A stretch of DNA of 64,000 nt from Molanna angustata (taxonomy: Eukaryota > Arthropoda > Insecta > Trichoptera > Molannidae). The DNA lies in NCBI GenBank assembly GCA_963576475.1, contig OY754990.1, positions 6,770,751 to 6,834,750 on the forward strand. The letters run 5' to 3'. Under the pieces are notes generated by a model, which was given only the letters and a program-made list of their open reading frames with translations, searched no databases and was not told the origin of the DNA. The translations under genes were made by a program, and so were the position numbers. How positions within the stretch are numbered: the stretch's first letter is position 1; every line of letters begins with the position of its first letter. Shown here piece by piece: positions 11,345 through 22,253 of the stretch.

Positions 11345-11740
11345 CCAGTGAATTCTGTATGTGAATTATTTTCAACTTTTTTCTCAAATTCTGCATTAAT
11401 GCTCTATTTTTTACATTTTTTTAAAGAAAAAAAATTTCTTCTTAAAGAGTGCAACTTTCATGTCAAAAAACACCAACTTAGAGGCTTTACAGCATATGTG
11501 TCTGTGTGTCTGTGGCCATGTCTATGTCTGTGTATGTGTGCCCCCCGCCATACACATTTTGATCCGCTTCATGCACAGAGCACAAACTTAAAAAATAGAG
11601 AAAATTTTAAGCTTTTAAAACTTTTCTACTTGTAATTTTGAATTTTCGTTCCACTCTGGGGTTATCAACAATTCAATTTTATTTCGTATTTCCACATATC
11701 TCTGAAATCGTTAAAGCTTGAACCCTGAAAATTTGTATAA
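11345..11740 (+). mobile_element. Helitron-like (HINE) fragment
   Basis: It shows, in the opposite orientation to the complete copies, the blocks CACCAACTTAGAGGC, a TGTGTCTG microsatellite, GATCCGCTTCATGCACAGAGC and GGGGTTATCAAC. Both ends are lost or diverged. Confidence 0.55.
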
Positions 11741-12523
11741 ATATAGAAAAATGTAATAATTCAAACCTTTTTTATAAAGAACTTCCAGGATTTTTCTGTT
11801 TTCTTATTAAGAAAACATTTTATATAACAATTAGGCTAACTATTTTTTCTTTTTTTTTTATATCGTAAAATGTCGTAGCACTCCAACTAGATTATTTAAT
11901 TTAAAATAAAATAATATATTGTGGTCATACATCTCTATTTTTTGTAATAATTTAATTTAGTGACGACATAGCTTCATATAATTAGTATGTCAGAATACAC
12001 AATATCTATGGGGACTTTTCATAGCTTAATACTTAATCTTTTTTTATTTATTTAAATATGTAAATTACATTTAATACATGTTGTAAAAAAACTAATTAAT
12101 GTTTCCTTTCCTAATTTAAGCTGTAAGCTTGTGTTTAGGAAAGCAGCAGCTCTTTGCTCACACAGTAAAAATACTTAACAAAAATAAATAATTAATTAAC
12201 AATTATAAAAAAAAAAAAAAAAAAACATTTCCAAACCAAAATCAATACAAAGAGAATAAAGATTTCAAATCAATAAAAACATTATCAAAATCATAACACA
12301 AAAAAATAACACATACAAAAATGAAAATGAACTACAAACTGAAGATGGATGTAATATTAGAGAGTGTTTCAAATTGTTTTTACTTTCCTTTTGAATTCAT
12401 CGCGATTATTTTCGGTATCTTTATACATACATACTAACAAACTGTTTACATATTCGGGGTAGGAAAAATCCACCATACTCCATGCTATCCTGATATATGT
12501 ACATGTATTGTATAAAAAAATAC
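11741..12523. other. AT-rich DNA with a long A run
   Basis: No coding frame is seen. An A run near 12208..12226 follows ATTATAAA and may be the tail of a retroposed sequence; its source is not recognisable. Confidence 0.4.
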
Positions 12524-12742
12524 GGCCTTTGTGGCTCAGTTGGTTGGGTATCTGACTACTGATCCAAAGGTCCCGGGTTCGATTCCCGGTGGAGGCTCAA
12601 TTTTTAATTGTGTTTTCAGTCTGGACCTATGAGACGATTAATATCGCAAGTCTACAGAATGTGGCAACTTGTTATTGGGTGCGTGTTAAATTAATATTTG
12701 ACATAGCACCTGTTAGTTGCCCGAGAAGCAATATTAAATAAA
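12524..12742 (+). mobile_element. tRNA-derived SINE, family C, copy 1
   Basis: The head has A box TGGCTCAGTTGG (12532..12543) and B box GGTTCGATTCC (12576..12586) and closes with GGAGGCT. The body includes GTTTTCAGTCTG, GGTGCGTGTTAAATT and ACCTGTTAGTTGCCCG, all found in reverse at 58843..59023. Confidence 0.85.
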
Positions 12743-12774
12743 TATTCAATTATTTCGATTTAATGGTTTATATT

Positions 12775-12845
12775 TTGGTACATATTCTTCAACTATGCAT
12801 ACTATCACCATCGACAGATAGATCTCATGTGTTAGATGCAACTAG
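12775..12845 (+). mobile_element. Helitron-like (HINE) 3' end
   Basis: The block GGTACATATTCTTCAACTAT and the ATCGACAG motif lead into GATCTCATGTGTTAGATG and end in CTAG followed by T, as in the other family 3' ends. Confidence 0.6.
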
Positions 12846-13145
12846 TTTATAGTATGATCAAAAAAGAAAATTACGCGTGTGTATCGCATGAAAATTAGAT
12901 CAAAGAGCGGTAGGTACTAAACTATAATTGTCGTGCCAAATATCGCGTCTTCCTTATCCTTCATTCGTCCAATCTCGGTGCGTTGTGGGAGAGTTAATTT
13001 TTATAATATAAGATAAATAATACGTGTGTACACACAACATGTCTATTAATTGCAATTTATAAACATAAAATAACACATGTCTGAAATATAATCGAATCAT
13101 ATAATTTCTACTGGTTTCTAACAATTTACTGTCGGACGCCCTGAG

Positions 13146-13932
13146 TGGCTCAGTCTTAATTGTCGATGTACTGATAAGCCTATGTACTTTTTTGACTATG
13201 TCCTGTTTTATCACCGTTCTTAATTTTTTGTCAATGTACTGATAAGCATATGTACTTTTTTGACCATGTCCTGTTTTATCACCGTTCTTAATTTTTTGTC
13301 AATGTACTGATTAGCCTATGTACTTTTTTGACCATGTCCTGTTTTTATCACCGTTCTTAATTTATTGTCAATGTACTGATTAGCCTATGTACTTTTTTGA
13401 CTATGTCCTGTTTTATCACCGTTATTATTTTTTTGGCAATGTACTGATTAGCCAATGTACTTTTTTGACTATGTCCTGTTTTATCACCGTTCTTAATTTT
13501 TTGTTAATGTACTGATTAGCCTATGTGCTTTTTTGACTATGTCCTGTTTTATCACCGTTCTTAATTTATTGTCAATGTACTGATTAGCCTATGTACTTTT
13601 ATGACTATGTCCTGTTTTATCACCGTTCTTAATTTATTGTCAATGTACTGATTAGCCTATGTACTTTTTTGACTATGTCCTGTTTTATCACCGTTATTAT
13701 TTTTTTGGCAATTTACTGATTAGCCAATGTACTTTTTTGACTATGTCCTGTTTTATCACCGTTATTATTTTTTTGGCAATTTACTGATTAGCCAATGTAC
13801 TTTTTTGACTATGTCCTGTTTTATCACCGTTATTATTTTTTTGGCAATGTACTGATTAGCCTATGTACTTTTTTGACTATGTCCTGTTTTATCACCGTTC
13901 TTAATTTATTGTCAATGTACTGATTAGCCTTT
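13146..13932. repeat. 68-bp satellite, about 11 copies
   Basis: The unit runs through GTACTGATTAGCCTATGTAC, TTTTTTGACTATGTCCTG and TTTTATCACCGTTCTTAAT. Variant sub-types (ATTATTTTTTTGGCAAT versus TTAATTTATTGTCAAT) alternate in blocks, so short multi-unit stretches have been copied together. No coding role is apparent. Confidence 0.9.
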
Positions 13933-14867
13933 ATACTGTTTTATCTGTATGGTGCGTAACAAATAAGAGTATATTATGGTTGTATTGTTTGAGCACCGTA
14001 CCAGAGAAAGTACTAAGAAGTACTGGAACAGATTCAGAAAAGGTTTTAAAATTACCTGTACATTCGTACGCATGGAGTGTATCCGACGTTTTAAGAGGCT
14101 ATAGTAGGCTATACATTATATTTTGGAAATAATTTCCCTAATACCCTCAAAAGATACGTCTTGAAAATAAGGAACAGTTTGTAGTACATCTTTATTCTAT
14201 TGCGTGAGTTTTTGAATTTTGAATTCGATTAATAATTTTCTGGTAAAATAAGTTTTAGTAAAACCCTGTTTTATTTATTTACTGTAAGTAACTAATAAAC
14301 TACGAAGACAATGAATTATGTTGTTACTTCAATCGAAAGACAATATGAAATCTACCGGCTGAGTTTTTTATTCTCTTCTTAATCTTCTTTTTATTCTTAC
14401 TCTGAAAATATGATGATTCTGTAATCGTATTATAGTATGTTTCACATAAAATAATATGACTGTAATATAAATGAATGTTCCATACTTTAAAAATTTCACA
14501 TTATTTTATCACACTAAATTAAGGGACTTCATCGTATTTTCAGTGATACTTCTTCATAATAAACTGTGAAATCTTTATAAATACAGTGACACGTCACTGT
14601 GTTTTATGATTATAATCTTATTTTTCAATATCACGTTAATTTATAGGACAGTGGACAATTTTCTATTCCATAATGTTATTATTTGAATAAGCAAACTATC
14701 ATTCAATGTGATAAATTTTTAAGATGATGAGCATCATAATACTTCGTTATTTACTCAAATAATTCGATTCCATCTTACACATTTCAATGATAGAGTAATA
14801 TTAAATGATTATTTCATTATTTTAGGAGACGGCACCTATTTTATACTTACGTCATGATATTTTAAGA
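13933..14867. other. AT-rich DNA without recognisable features
   Basis: I see no exon, RNA gene or clear repeat end here. Confidence 0.5.
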
Positions 14868-15254
14868 TTACGCCAAATAGACATTTTTTTTCAGTGCAGT
14901 GTGGATTGGGCATTCAAAAAACACATGGTTCAGGGTCTCTACTTTCTCTCCACAAGCACACAAAGGGTTTTCCCTTACATGTATCTTGTAGAGGTGACTG
15001 TTAATAAGGCAGTGTCCTAGTCTGATGCGACATATATTTGACATGTCTCCTTTGGAACCATGTAGAACCATGGTTTGGGAAGAAAAAAAATTTGGATGGA
15101 TAATAATTGACTCCCCGGATTTATTATTGATGTCTTGATAATTAATAAGGTAAAATATCCGCCGAAAAAGTAACGTATACGGATCTTTCTTTTCTCTCGG
15201 ATATCCGCGGATACAGTTACAGATATCCGGCACGTCACTAGTATGTATTAACAA
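14868..15254 (-). mobile_element. LINE fragment: C-terminal zinc-knuckle region
   Basis: The - strand frame (about 128 codons) contains IRLGHCLINSHLYKI followed by CACGEKVETLNHVFFECP. The spaced Cys-x-Cys...His...Cys pattern and the TGHCL-type motif are typical of the C-terminal part of Jockey/R1-group polyproteins, after reverse transcriptase and RNase H. It is 5' truncated and stands alone. Confidence 0.75.
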
Positions 15255-15319
15255 TCCCGTAACATTGCGGTGCTCCGATATACTGCAGTATATCTCGTAT
15301 ATTATATTATAATATATAT

Positions 15320-16099
15320 AATACTTCTGTACGTGTGTATGTCACTGAACTCCTAAACGACTGAACTGATTTAGATGAAATTTTTTGTGTGTGTGTTTGT
15401 GTGAGTCCCTGAATGGTTTAGATTCACAAAAAGGAAAATATCAGTAGTTATAAATATTTTCGGAATATGCATTTTGAAAACTGGTAACATTTCTTTCGAT
15501 ATGTCATAATATTATGCATTAGCTGTGAGGCACCGGCTTAGAAAAGTGCTTCCATTATTTTAAATCATTGTTTTCGAGTGTTCCGTAAGAGCCGGGTAAT
15601 AGAAAATACAACAGGCAACAATAACATCTCACATAGTTCAGCAATGAGGTTCACCACCCATTCTGAATGTAGTGCCTTTTTTGGTGAAACGAGACTGGTG
15701 TGTGGGTATACATAGATGTGTTGTTCTCCCTTTTATAAGACAAGGCACACCCGCACACCTTTCGCTGGTTACCCCACATTGTGGGATATGCCGTGATGGT
15801 ATGAATGAATGAATAATATTATGCAATGTTGGTTATGCCATTAAAACTATAATGTTTTTCTCAACGCTGTAGGTACATATTTGTTTTCATATTCTAATAT
15901 TTTATGAAATTATTAAGTTATATGAGAGAGAGAGAGAGATGTGTACGCATGATACACGCATGTGTCGTACTTCCTTTTGCAGGTAATCCTATCGCTGTGG
16001 GACATACCGTGATAGCGTGTGGTAATTTTATGTTTGTTGAACCAGCTAATAACAGGCAAGTCAACGTTCGTGCAGGACAACGCCTGTCGGGTCCGCTAG
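15320..16099 (+). mobile_element. Helitron-like element K with a nested retroposon
   Basis: The left part shares ACGTGTGTATGTCACTGAAC with 2699. The right end reads GTCGGGTCCGCTAG followed by T, with a short stem (GACA/TGTC) just upstream. CTAG|T is a Helitron-type 3' end. Element E (15519..15812) is inserted inside. No Rep/helicase frame is present. The exact 5' end is uncertain. Confidence 0.5.
15519..15812 (+). mobile_element. Short retroposon E with (GAAT)n tail
   Basis: A 13-bp duplication ATAATATTATGCA flanks the element (15506..15518 and 15813..15825), and the element ends ATGAATGAATGA. Duplicated target plus simple-repeat tail fits target-primed reverse transcription. Other copies: 30925..31715 (-, with an internal array), fragments at 32805..32850 and 42723..42760. 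No A/B boxes are recognisable, so it may be an unusual SINE or the 3' end of a LINE. Confidence 0.7.
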
Positions 16100-16436
16100 T
16101 ATTATAAGATTATTGGAAGATGGGTTCATATTTAAAAACATTTACATACATGCATTTGTTACAGAACACTAATCTGATGATTTTGAAGGCCATTAACAAG
16201 AAAATATTGTACTATGGTTACATACATATGTATATTAATTTTATCGCCAATTAGACGTTTTTACTCTCATTTGCTATATGATAGTTGGCAGTTGTAATTT
16301 CACTGATATTAAGCGACAGGTACACACGTAGAAAGTGAACACTATGAATATAGGTAAACGTATCGATAGTAAACATTGTTCAATCGACATCACAAAATAG
16401 CTATACCTAATATCTTTATTGACAATAACATCTCGA
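16100..16436. other. AT-rich DNA without recognisable features
   Basis: I see nothing that can be supported here. Confidence 0.4.
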
Positions 16437-16625
16437 TAGAGACGAAGTTGGGATATTAAAGAAGAACCTGGAACTCAGGCACCTACAGGGCTTACGACCC
16501 GTCAATGGCTGATTTACGTGATCACTTTATGCGCTTGCGCAACGTTCACCAATTATGCCTCTAAAATATCATATGACTCCCGATAGGGGAAAAAAATCCA
16601 ATGTTTGCGTATATGCAATTAAAAA
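16437..16625 (+). mobile_element. Dispersed repeat H, copy 1
   Basis: The block GGCACCTACAGGGCTTACGA, then TTTATGCGCTTGCGCAACG, is shared with 31875, 54718 and 62848. Downstream, 16586..16620 matches one arm of the palindrome at 55163..55274 with one mismatch, so H and that palindrome may be parts of one family. Ends are not defined. Confidence 0.5.
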
Positions 16626-16639
16626 ATATATTTTCAAAC

Positions 16640-17400
16640 AGCTATAATAAGTATAATTAAAGACTTTTATTGAGTTAAACAACGTGTCGGACTTATTGCC
16701 CGCAGGCAATCTCTACCAGTCAACCACCAAAAGAATAGCATCTCGTTTGTTCAAAATAGGTAGGTATGTGTCGTTTACAGCCCATTCTGCAAATGCGTTC
16801 AGGGTCTTGAGACAGGATGGAGTTCGCGATCCACTTCCACGCCGGAGGACGCTATAGGACCCATTGGTCCTGTTCATCCCCGACGCAGCCGCAACATCGG
16901 ACAACACAATATCCCCTATACGCGAGTTCAACCACTACCCCCGAGAGTCCAACCTCAAACGTGGGGGCCACCGCTCGGATCGGTAAAAGGGGCAAGCCCC
17001 TGGGGCAACCGACTGAGTCGGAGGGGCTTGTCCCCGCACCCCTCGGTACTCGTGTTGGCGTCCGAAGGTTCCGCGGGCTTACACCGGGGGCATCCGACGC
17101 AATCATCACCTGTCAGATTTGACGTTACGTTCTCAACACAGGTTATCTGACCCGACGTCTGCGCCGGCGGTGTGCCCGAACCTCACAACGACGAGTCGCT
17201 GCCGAGCGAGACTAAAGGCGTTCGTCCTGCTCTTCTCTAAGTACAGAATTGAAGGGGGCACAACAGCGTCGGCCGCCCACCCCCCCCTCCCTTTACTGCC
17301 TAGGCCCTTAGAGCCGCAACCTAGGCCCAAGGACTGTATTAGAATCATTTCTGTAGTACTTCCTCCCTCGTAGGGTCTTGAGACATTGAACCTGCTAAAA
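16640..17400 (-). other. GC-rich island, possibly a retroposed sequence on the - strand
   Basis: The stretch is strikingly GC-rich for its surroundings and holds several overlapping short frames on both strands with no known motif. On the - strand it ends with GCGGGCAATAAGTCCGAC and then an AATAAA near 16668, which resembles a transcript 3' end. GTCTCAAGACCCT occurs near both ends (about 16803 and 17375). A retrotransposon 3' part is plausible but unproven. Confidence 0.35.
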
Positions 17401-17492
17401 ATTGATACGTAGTTATTAAAACAGGAAACATATTAATAATCTTATCATTCCTTGTACTTTCATTTAACCAGCTGTCTTATTCTTCTTCTTTG

Positions 17493-19440
17493 TCAGCCAT
17501 CTCTCCACTGCTGGATGTAGGCCTCCTCCAATGAACTCCATCTCTCTCGGTCCTGTGCTTCCCCCAGCCAACCTCTTCCCGCAACCTGAATGATATCGTC
17601 CACCCATCTTTTTTGTGGTCGCTCTACCGGTCTTTTATTTTCCCACGGTCTCCATTTTAGTATTCTGGGTGTCCATCTCTCGGTACACTGTCTTGCAACA
17701 TGCCCTGCCCACTGCCATTTCAACTTTGCAACACGGTCTGCTATGTCAACGACTTTTGTTTGGCGTGTTATTTCTTCATTTCTTATTTTATCCCGGAGGC
17801 TCACTCCTAACATTTGCCGTTCCATAGCTCGTTGCGTACATTTTAGTTTGTATATTGTGTTGGCAGTTAGTGTCATTGTTTCCAATCCATATTATGTTAG
17901 CACTGGGAGGATACATGTTTCAATAGCATAGCTCGTTGCGTACATTTTAGTTTGTATATTGTGTTGGCAGTTAGTGTCATGGTTTCCAATCCATATATTA
18001 GCACTGGGAGGATACATGTCTCAATAGCATAGCTCGTTGCGTACATTTTAGTTTGTATATTGTGTTGGCAGTTAGTGTCATGGTTTCCAATCCATATGTT
18101 AGCACTGGGAGGATACATGTTTCAATAGCATAGCTCGTTGCGTACATTTTAGTTTGTATATTGTGTTGGCAGTTAGTGTCATGGTTTCCAATCCATATGT
18201 TAGCACTGGGAGGATACATGTTTCAATAGCATAGCTCGTTGCGTACATTTTAGTTTGTATATTGTGTTGGCAGTTAGTGTCATTGTTTCCAATCCATATG
18301 TTAGCACTGGGAGGATACATGTTTCAATAGCATAGCTCGTTGCGTACATTTTAGTTTGTATATTGTGTTGGCAGTTAGTGTCATGGTTTCCAATCCATAT
18401 GTTAGCACTGGGAGGATACATGTTTCAATAGCATAGCTCGTTGCGTACATTTTAGTTTGTATATTGTGTTGGCAGTTAGTGTCATTGTTTCCAATCCTTA
18501 TGTTAGCACTGGAAGGATACATGTTTCAATAGCATAGCTCGTTGCGTACATTTTAGTTTGTATATTGTGTTGGCAGTTAGTGTCATTGTTTCCAATCCAT
18601 ATGTTAGCACTGGGAGGATACATGTTTCAATAGCATAGCTCGTTGCGTACATTTTAGTTTGTATATTGTGTTGGCAGTTAGTGTCATTGTTTCCAATCCA
18701 TATGTTAGCACTGGGAGGATACATGTTTCAATAGCATAGCTCGTTGCGTACATTTTAGTTTGTATATTGTGTTGGCAGTTAGTGTCATGGTTTCCAATCC
18801 ATATGTTAGCACTGGGAGGATACATGTTTCAATAGCATAGCTCGTTGTGTACATTTTAGTTTGTATATTGTGTTGGCAGTTAGTGTCATTGTTTCCAATC
18901 CATATGTTAGCACTGGGTGGATACATGTTTCAATAGCATAGCTCGTTGCGTACATTTTAGTTTGTATATTGTGTTGGCAGTTAGTGTCATTGTTTCCAAT
19001 CCATATGTTAGCACTGGGAGGATACATGTTTCAATAGCATAGCTCGTTGCGTACATTTTAGTTTGTATATTGTGTTGGCAGTTAGTGTCATTGTTTCCAA
19101 TCCATATGTTAGCACTGGGAGGATACATGTTTCAATAGCATAGCTCGTTGCGTACATTTTAGTTTGTATATTGTGTTGGCAGTTAGTGTCATTGTTTCCA
19201 ATACATATGTTAGCACTGGGAGGATACATGTTTCAATAGTATAGCTCGTTGCGTACATTTTAGTTTGTATATTGTGTTGGCATTTAGTGTCATTGTTTCC
19301 AATCCATATGTTAGCACTGGGAGGATACATGTTTCAAAGACCTTTCTTTTCAAATTCATCGGAATGTCTTTGTTTTTCAGGATGTGACCGAGTTTACCAA
19401 AGGCCGCCCAACCTAGTCCAACAGCTAGGTTGAGCTGTCT
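17493..19440 (-). mobile_element. RTE-like LINE C-terminal part with internal 101-bp array
   Basis: The - strand frame at 17493..17885 reads QRAMERQMLGVSLRDKIRN, then LKWQWAGHVARQ, RPQKRWVDDI and AQDRERWSSLEEAYIQQW before its stop. This is the C-terminal region that follows the reverse transcriptase fingers and palm in RTE-type LINEs. The preceding part of the same domain (WAAFGKL..., NKDIPMNLKRK) is recognisable on the - strand in 19340..19437. Between them the segment for ETCILPVLTYGLETMTL is repeated about 15 times. The element is 5' truncated near 19440. It is a dead copy: 101 is not a multiple of three, so each unit shifts frame. Confidence 0.85.
17829..19340. repeat. 101-bp tandem array born inside a LINE, about 15 units
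   Basis: Units such as GCTCGTTGCGTACATTTTAG to GGGAGGATACATGTTTCAAT are 95-100% alike by eye. The first unit continues into LINE sequence at its left (CGTTCCATAGCTCG) and the last continues at its right (TTTCAAAGACC). The repeated 73-residue frames on the - strand are by-products. Confidence 0.95.
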
Positions 19441-19667
19441 TATTAGTGTTTATTTTATGTACTAATCAATTAATTATGTATTATTTGAATATTTCTTTAA
19501 TCAATATTAATAATCCTATTGAATAATGCATGGAGTTTTCACTGGTCCACTGTGTAATCTGTATAACTCTCTAACAACCTATAAATAAATAAAAATATCA
19601 TTTTACGAAACATATGTCGTCATATTTCGAGTCGCAATAATTGCATACCTACTTATATAACCTAACC

Positions 19668-20240
19668 CAGTCATGGGCAAAGTACGGCCCGCGGGCCAAA
19701 TGCGGTCCTTCTGGGTAGTCAATACGGCCCGCGACATGGTTTGGAATAACCCCTAAAATTACACCTAGAATAGGACAAAATGTAGGTATTTTCTGCGTTG
19801 AATTGAAGCAACTATTTCTCAACGTTTCTAAAATTGAGTTCTACAAGGCCCTGTCAAAATCAAGTTTCCCCAAACTGAAATCTCACGCTTAGACGATAAT
19901 AGCGATATGCGCATCTTCCTACATCTGTGAACAGGTGTTTTCTACTACTCTGAAGCTTCATTTAGCTACACTACTGCGAATCAGCTCATCCCAGCAATTT
20001 TTAGAAGCTCGGTCACAGTTTCATCTGTCACATAAATCATACTCTTCTAAAGAATAATCAATTTTTGTTATTTTTTCTTATAATATAAGTATAATCTATA
20101 TAATATAAGTTGTGTGTGATGTTAAAATCAAAAATAAACTTTATCACTTATATAAATCTGTTTTGTTCAATTTATTTTCGGCCGGCCTAGAATTTTTTTA
20201 TTTTATCTGGCCCTCCCCTTAAAAAGTTTGCCCATCACTG
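19668..20240 (+). mobile_element. Deleted hAT transposon with transposase remnant
   Basis: Ends CAGTCATGGGCAAAG and, in complement, CAGTGATGGGCAAACTT form inverted repeats next to CGGCCCGCGGGCC. The 8-bp flanks ACCTAACC (19660..19667 and 20241..20248) are identical, as for hAT. Near 19915..20040 the + strand reads LCEQVFSTTLKL and ISSSQQFLEARSQFHLSH, which match the C-terminal dimerisation region of hAT transposases, then a stop. The rest of the transposase is deleted. Confidence 0.85.
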
Positions 20241-20334
20241 ACCTAACCCAAAATAACAAAGGTGATGGTAATATTTTTCCTAAAACCACTATACCATTCA
20301 ATTTATTAAACAATTAGTTTTTTTTTTCCTTAAA

Positions 20335-20402
20335 TTATGTATTTTTTAGAAACACTATTTTATATATTTAAGAAATTGAATTTCTAACTGGGGTGTTTAC
20401 CT
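20335..20402 (+). mobile_element. Repeat J end fragment next to the splice acceptor
   Basis: The block AACACTATT...ATATTTAAGAAATT and ACTGGGGTGTTTA resembles 29890..29948. It ends less than 80 bp before the acceptor at 20480. Confidence 0.4.
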
Positions 20403-20460
20403 TTTAATACTTGATAGTTTTAATGATTTGTAAAAAAACCATAAAAAAACGATTATCTTA

Positions 20461-20764
20461 TTTTTTTTCTTTGTCAACAGGCAACAGACATCACAAAAGC
20501 GAACTGATAATGTTGAACGATAAATGTCTGAAGCAAATAAGACACAACATCTCTACTCAGTGCGGAGAAACTGAAATCGATCAAGAATATCGGACAATTA
20601 AGATGTTATAAAGATGGCACTCGAGCGAAAGAAACAACGGCGTAAGAAGTGGAGGGAACCAATCACACAGACAGACACAAAAGACATACTGAACTATAGA
20701 GATAGCAATCGCCGTGGTAATTGCGGGGAGTCTCGCGTTCCGCTCTGAAGAACGCAGCGGCAAG
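20461..20764 (+). promoter_or_regulatory. Splice acceptor and 5' leader exon part
   Basis: TTTTTTTTCTTTGTCAACAG ending at 20480 is a strong polypyrimidine-AG acceptor, so the exon begins at 20481. The frame of the downstream protein has a TGA at 20690..20692 and no methionine until 20765, so 20481..20764 is best read as leader. It contains two upstream frames that start with ATG: one near 20509 (about 34 codons) and one at 20614 (44 codons, ending before 20765). Earlier exons and the promoter must lie upstream and I do not see them. Confidence 0.65.
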
Positions 20765-22176
20765 ATGCGGAGTATAGCCACACAACATTCCCTCTTCAGC
20801 CGCCACAGAGCGAGCAGCGTCGAGAGAGAACTGGCCAGGACGCCTTACGCCTTCACGCCGATGCCCAGAGAACAGACGGACACGGACCTCGTCATTCTCG
20901 GCCCGGAACTCATCATAGACGATCCTGAGGACATCAGGCGGGCCAAGGAGCAGATCCTAGATCCGTTCGAGGACGACATCAACGTCCGACTGGCCAAGGA
21001 GCGCCTCTTCGGCGGCTACTCCAAGGTCGGCAGCCGGGCTCCCTCGCCGACCATATTCCCCTCAAACGACGAGTTCGAAAAGAGGCTCAAAATCAACGAC
21101 AACTTTGAGATATCCCTCTTCGGTCCCGACGTCGGCTTCGACACCAACTCCTCGGAAAAACTCAGCGACGCCGGATCCATAGAGGTCCAGAACAACGTCA
21201 AAAACGGACGACTGAACGTACCGATCCGAGTGCAAAACAGGACGAAACATTCCGTCAGTGTCGTCAAAAGGACGGAATCCGCTTCGGAAAACTCTGACGT
21301 CGCCAACAACAACAGAACAAAAGCGACAATCAAAGATAATTTAAAAATAAACAGTGAAAGTGCGAACAAAGACAGCCCCAGGAACAGTGATGTCAGTTCG
21401 AATTCGAGTGTCGCCAGAGCGACGAACGCGCACAAAAACAAACATGTTGTGATTTCGAATAAGTTCGGTTCCGATCGGAGTGGGTCCTCGGAGATTTTGG
21501 ACCGGGACGGTATTGTCGAAGGGGAGGTTTCGGGCGTGACTGTGAAAGTGAGTGCGTCCAAGGACGACGAGCCCGCGTTTCAGTTAAGAGAGTTCGTTCA
21601 TCTGAAGGAAGACTTTGTGTCGGACGGGAATGTGAGCGACGCGCGCTTGGACAGGTACAGGCGAAGTAGGGCCCTGGCGGAAGGCTACACAGAACGTTTC
21701 TTTAAGAGCATTAGTAGGGAACAGATAGATAGTGTCGGCAGTAAGGAACAGGGCGATGAGAATAGAAGAGTTGTTACCGGGAGTGGGCAGTTGTTTTCGA
21801 GAATCGGAGACTCTTCTAGGTCTGACACGAGAGAGTCGAGCGAGGACAGACGGTCATTCGGGATCGTCGATCGACCGCTCGACGTTGCGAACAAGACGTT
21901 CGCAAAAGTGCCGTTCGCGGAAGCCAGCCAGCCTTTCGTCGTTGCTAACCAGCCGTTCGCGGGAGCCAACAAGACCTTTGTGATTAGTAACCAGCCTTTC
22001 GCGGGAGCCAATCAGCCTTTTGTGGTAGCTAGCAAACCGTTCTCAGGAGCGAAACACCCACCTAGAGCAAGCAGCGTCCCACCAGAGGATACGAATGCAG
22101 ATTCTTTCAAGGTGCTAACAGCCCCGACACCGCTAGTCGACCAAGAATCAATGTCTTCCACAGTTTCATCTTACAA
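20765..22176 (+). CDS. First coding exon of a large disordered protein, unrecognised
   Basis: The exon encodes 470 complete codons plus two bases. I chose ATG 20765 because it is the first methionine after an in-frame stop at 20690. The N-terminal 100 residues are the most ordered-looking part, with DTDLVILGPELIIDDPEDI and RRAKEQILDPFEDDINVRL, acidic and hydrophobic blocks that could bind a partner. After that the chain is rich in Ser, Asn, Lys, Asp and Glu and probably disordered. A seven-residue Phe repeat occupies 21929..22054. No signal peptide or membrane segment is seen, so a cytoplasmic or nuclear protein is likely. The exon is clearly richer in GC than its flanks. It ends ...TACAA|GTAAGT, a consensus donor, phase 2. 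It joins in frame to 49935. I do not recognise the gene; the assignment as coding is firm, the start less so. Confidence 0.85.
21929..22054 (+). repeat. Coding heptad repeat (six 21-bp units)
   Basis: Six consecutive heptads follow [QK]-[PT]-F-x-x-[AS]-[NSK]: QPFVVAN, QPFAGAN, KTFVISN, QPFAGAN, QPFVVAS, KPFSGAK. Two looser units precede them. Evenly spaced Phe in a polar context suggests a short linear binding motif used several times. Confidence 0.85.
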
Positions 22177-22253
22177 GTAAGTACATTTATTTATTACTTA
22201 GTAAATTCACAGATTATACTACATAATATTGTGCGCATAATCCTTTACATAAA

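Noticed and set aside
16817..17373. Host gene in the GC-rich island
   Set aside because: Several overlapping frames on both strands, none with a recognisable motif or splice sites. High GC alone opens frames by chance.
17897..19330. Series of 73-residue proteins on the - strand
   Set aside because: They are the same 101-bp unit read through three frames; no gene family is implied.
20714..20764. Start of the first coding exon at GTG 20714
   Set aside because: GTG is not a normal start in an insect nuclear gene. The first ATG of the frame is at 20765 and a stop lies at 20690.
21016..22011. Antisense frames within the first coding exon (181 and 108 codons)
   Set aside because: They are shadows of the + strand code; the + frame has the splice sites and the protein-like composition.
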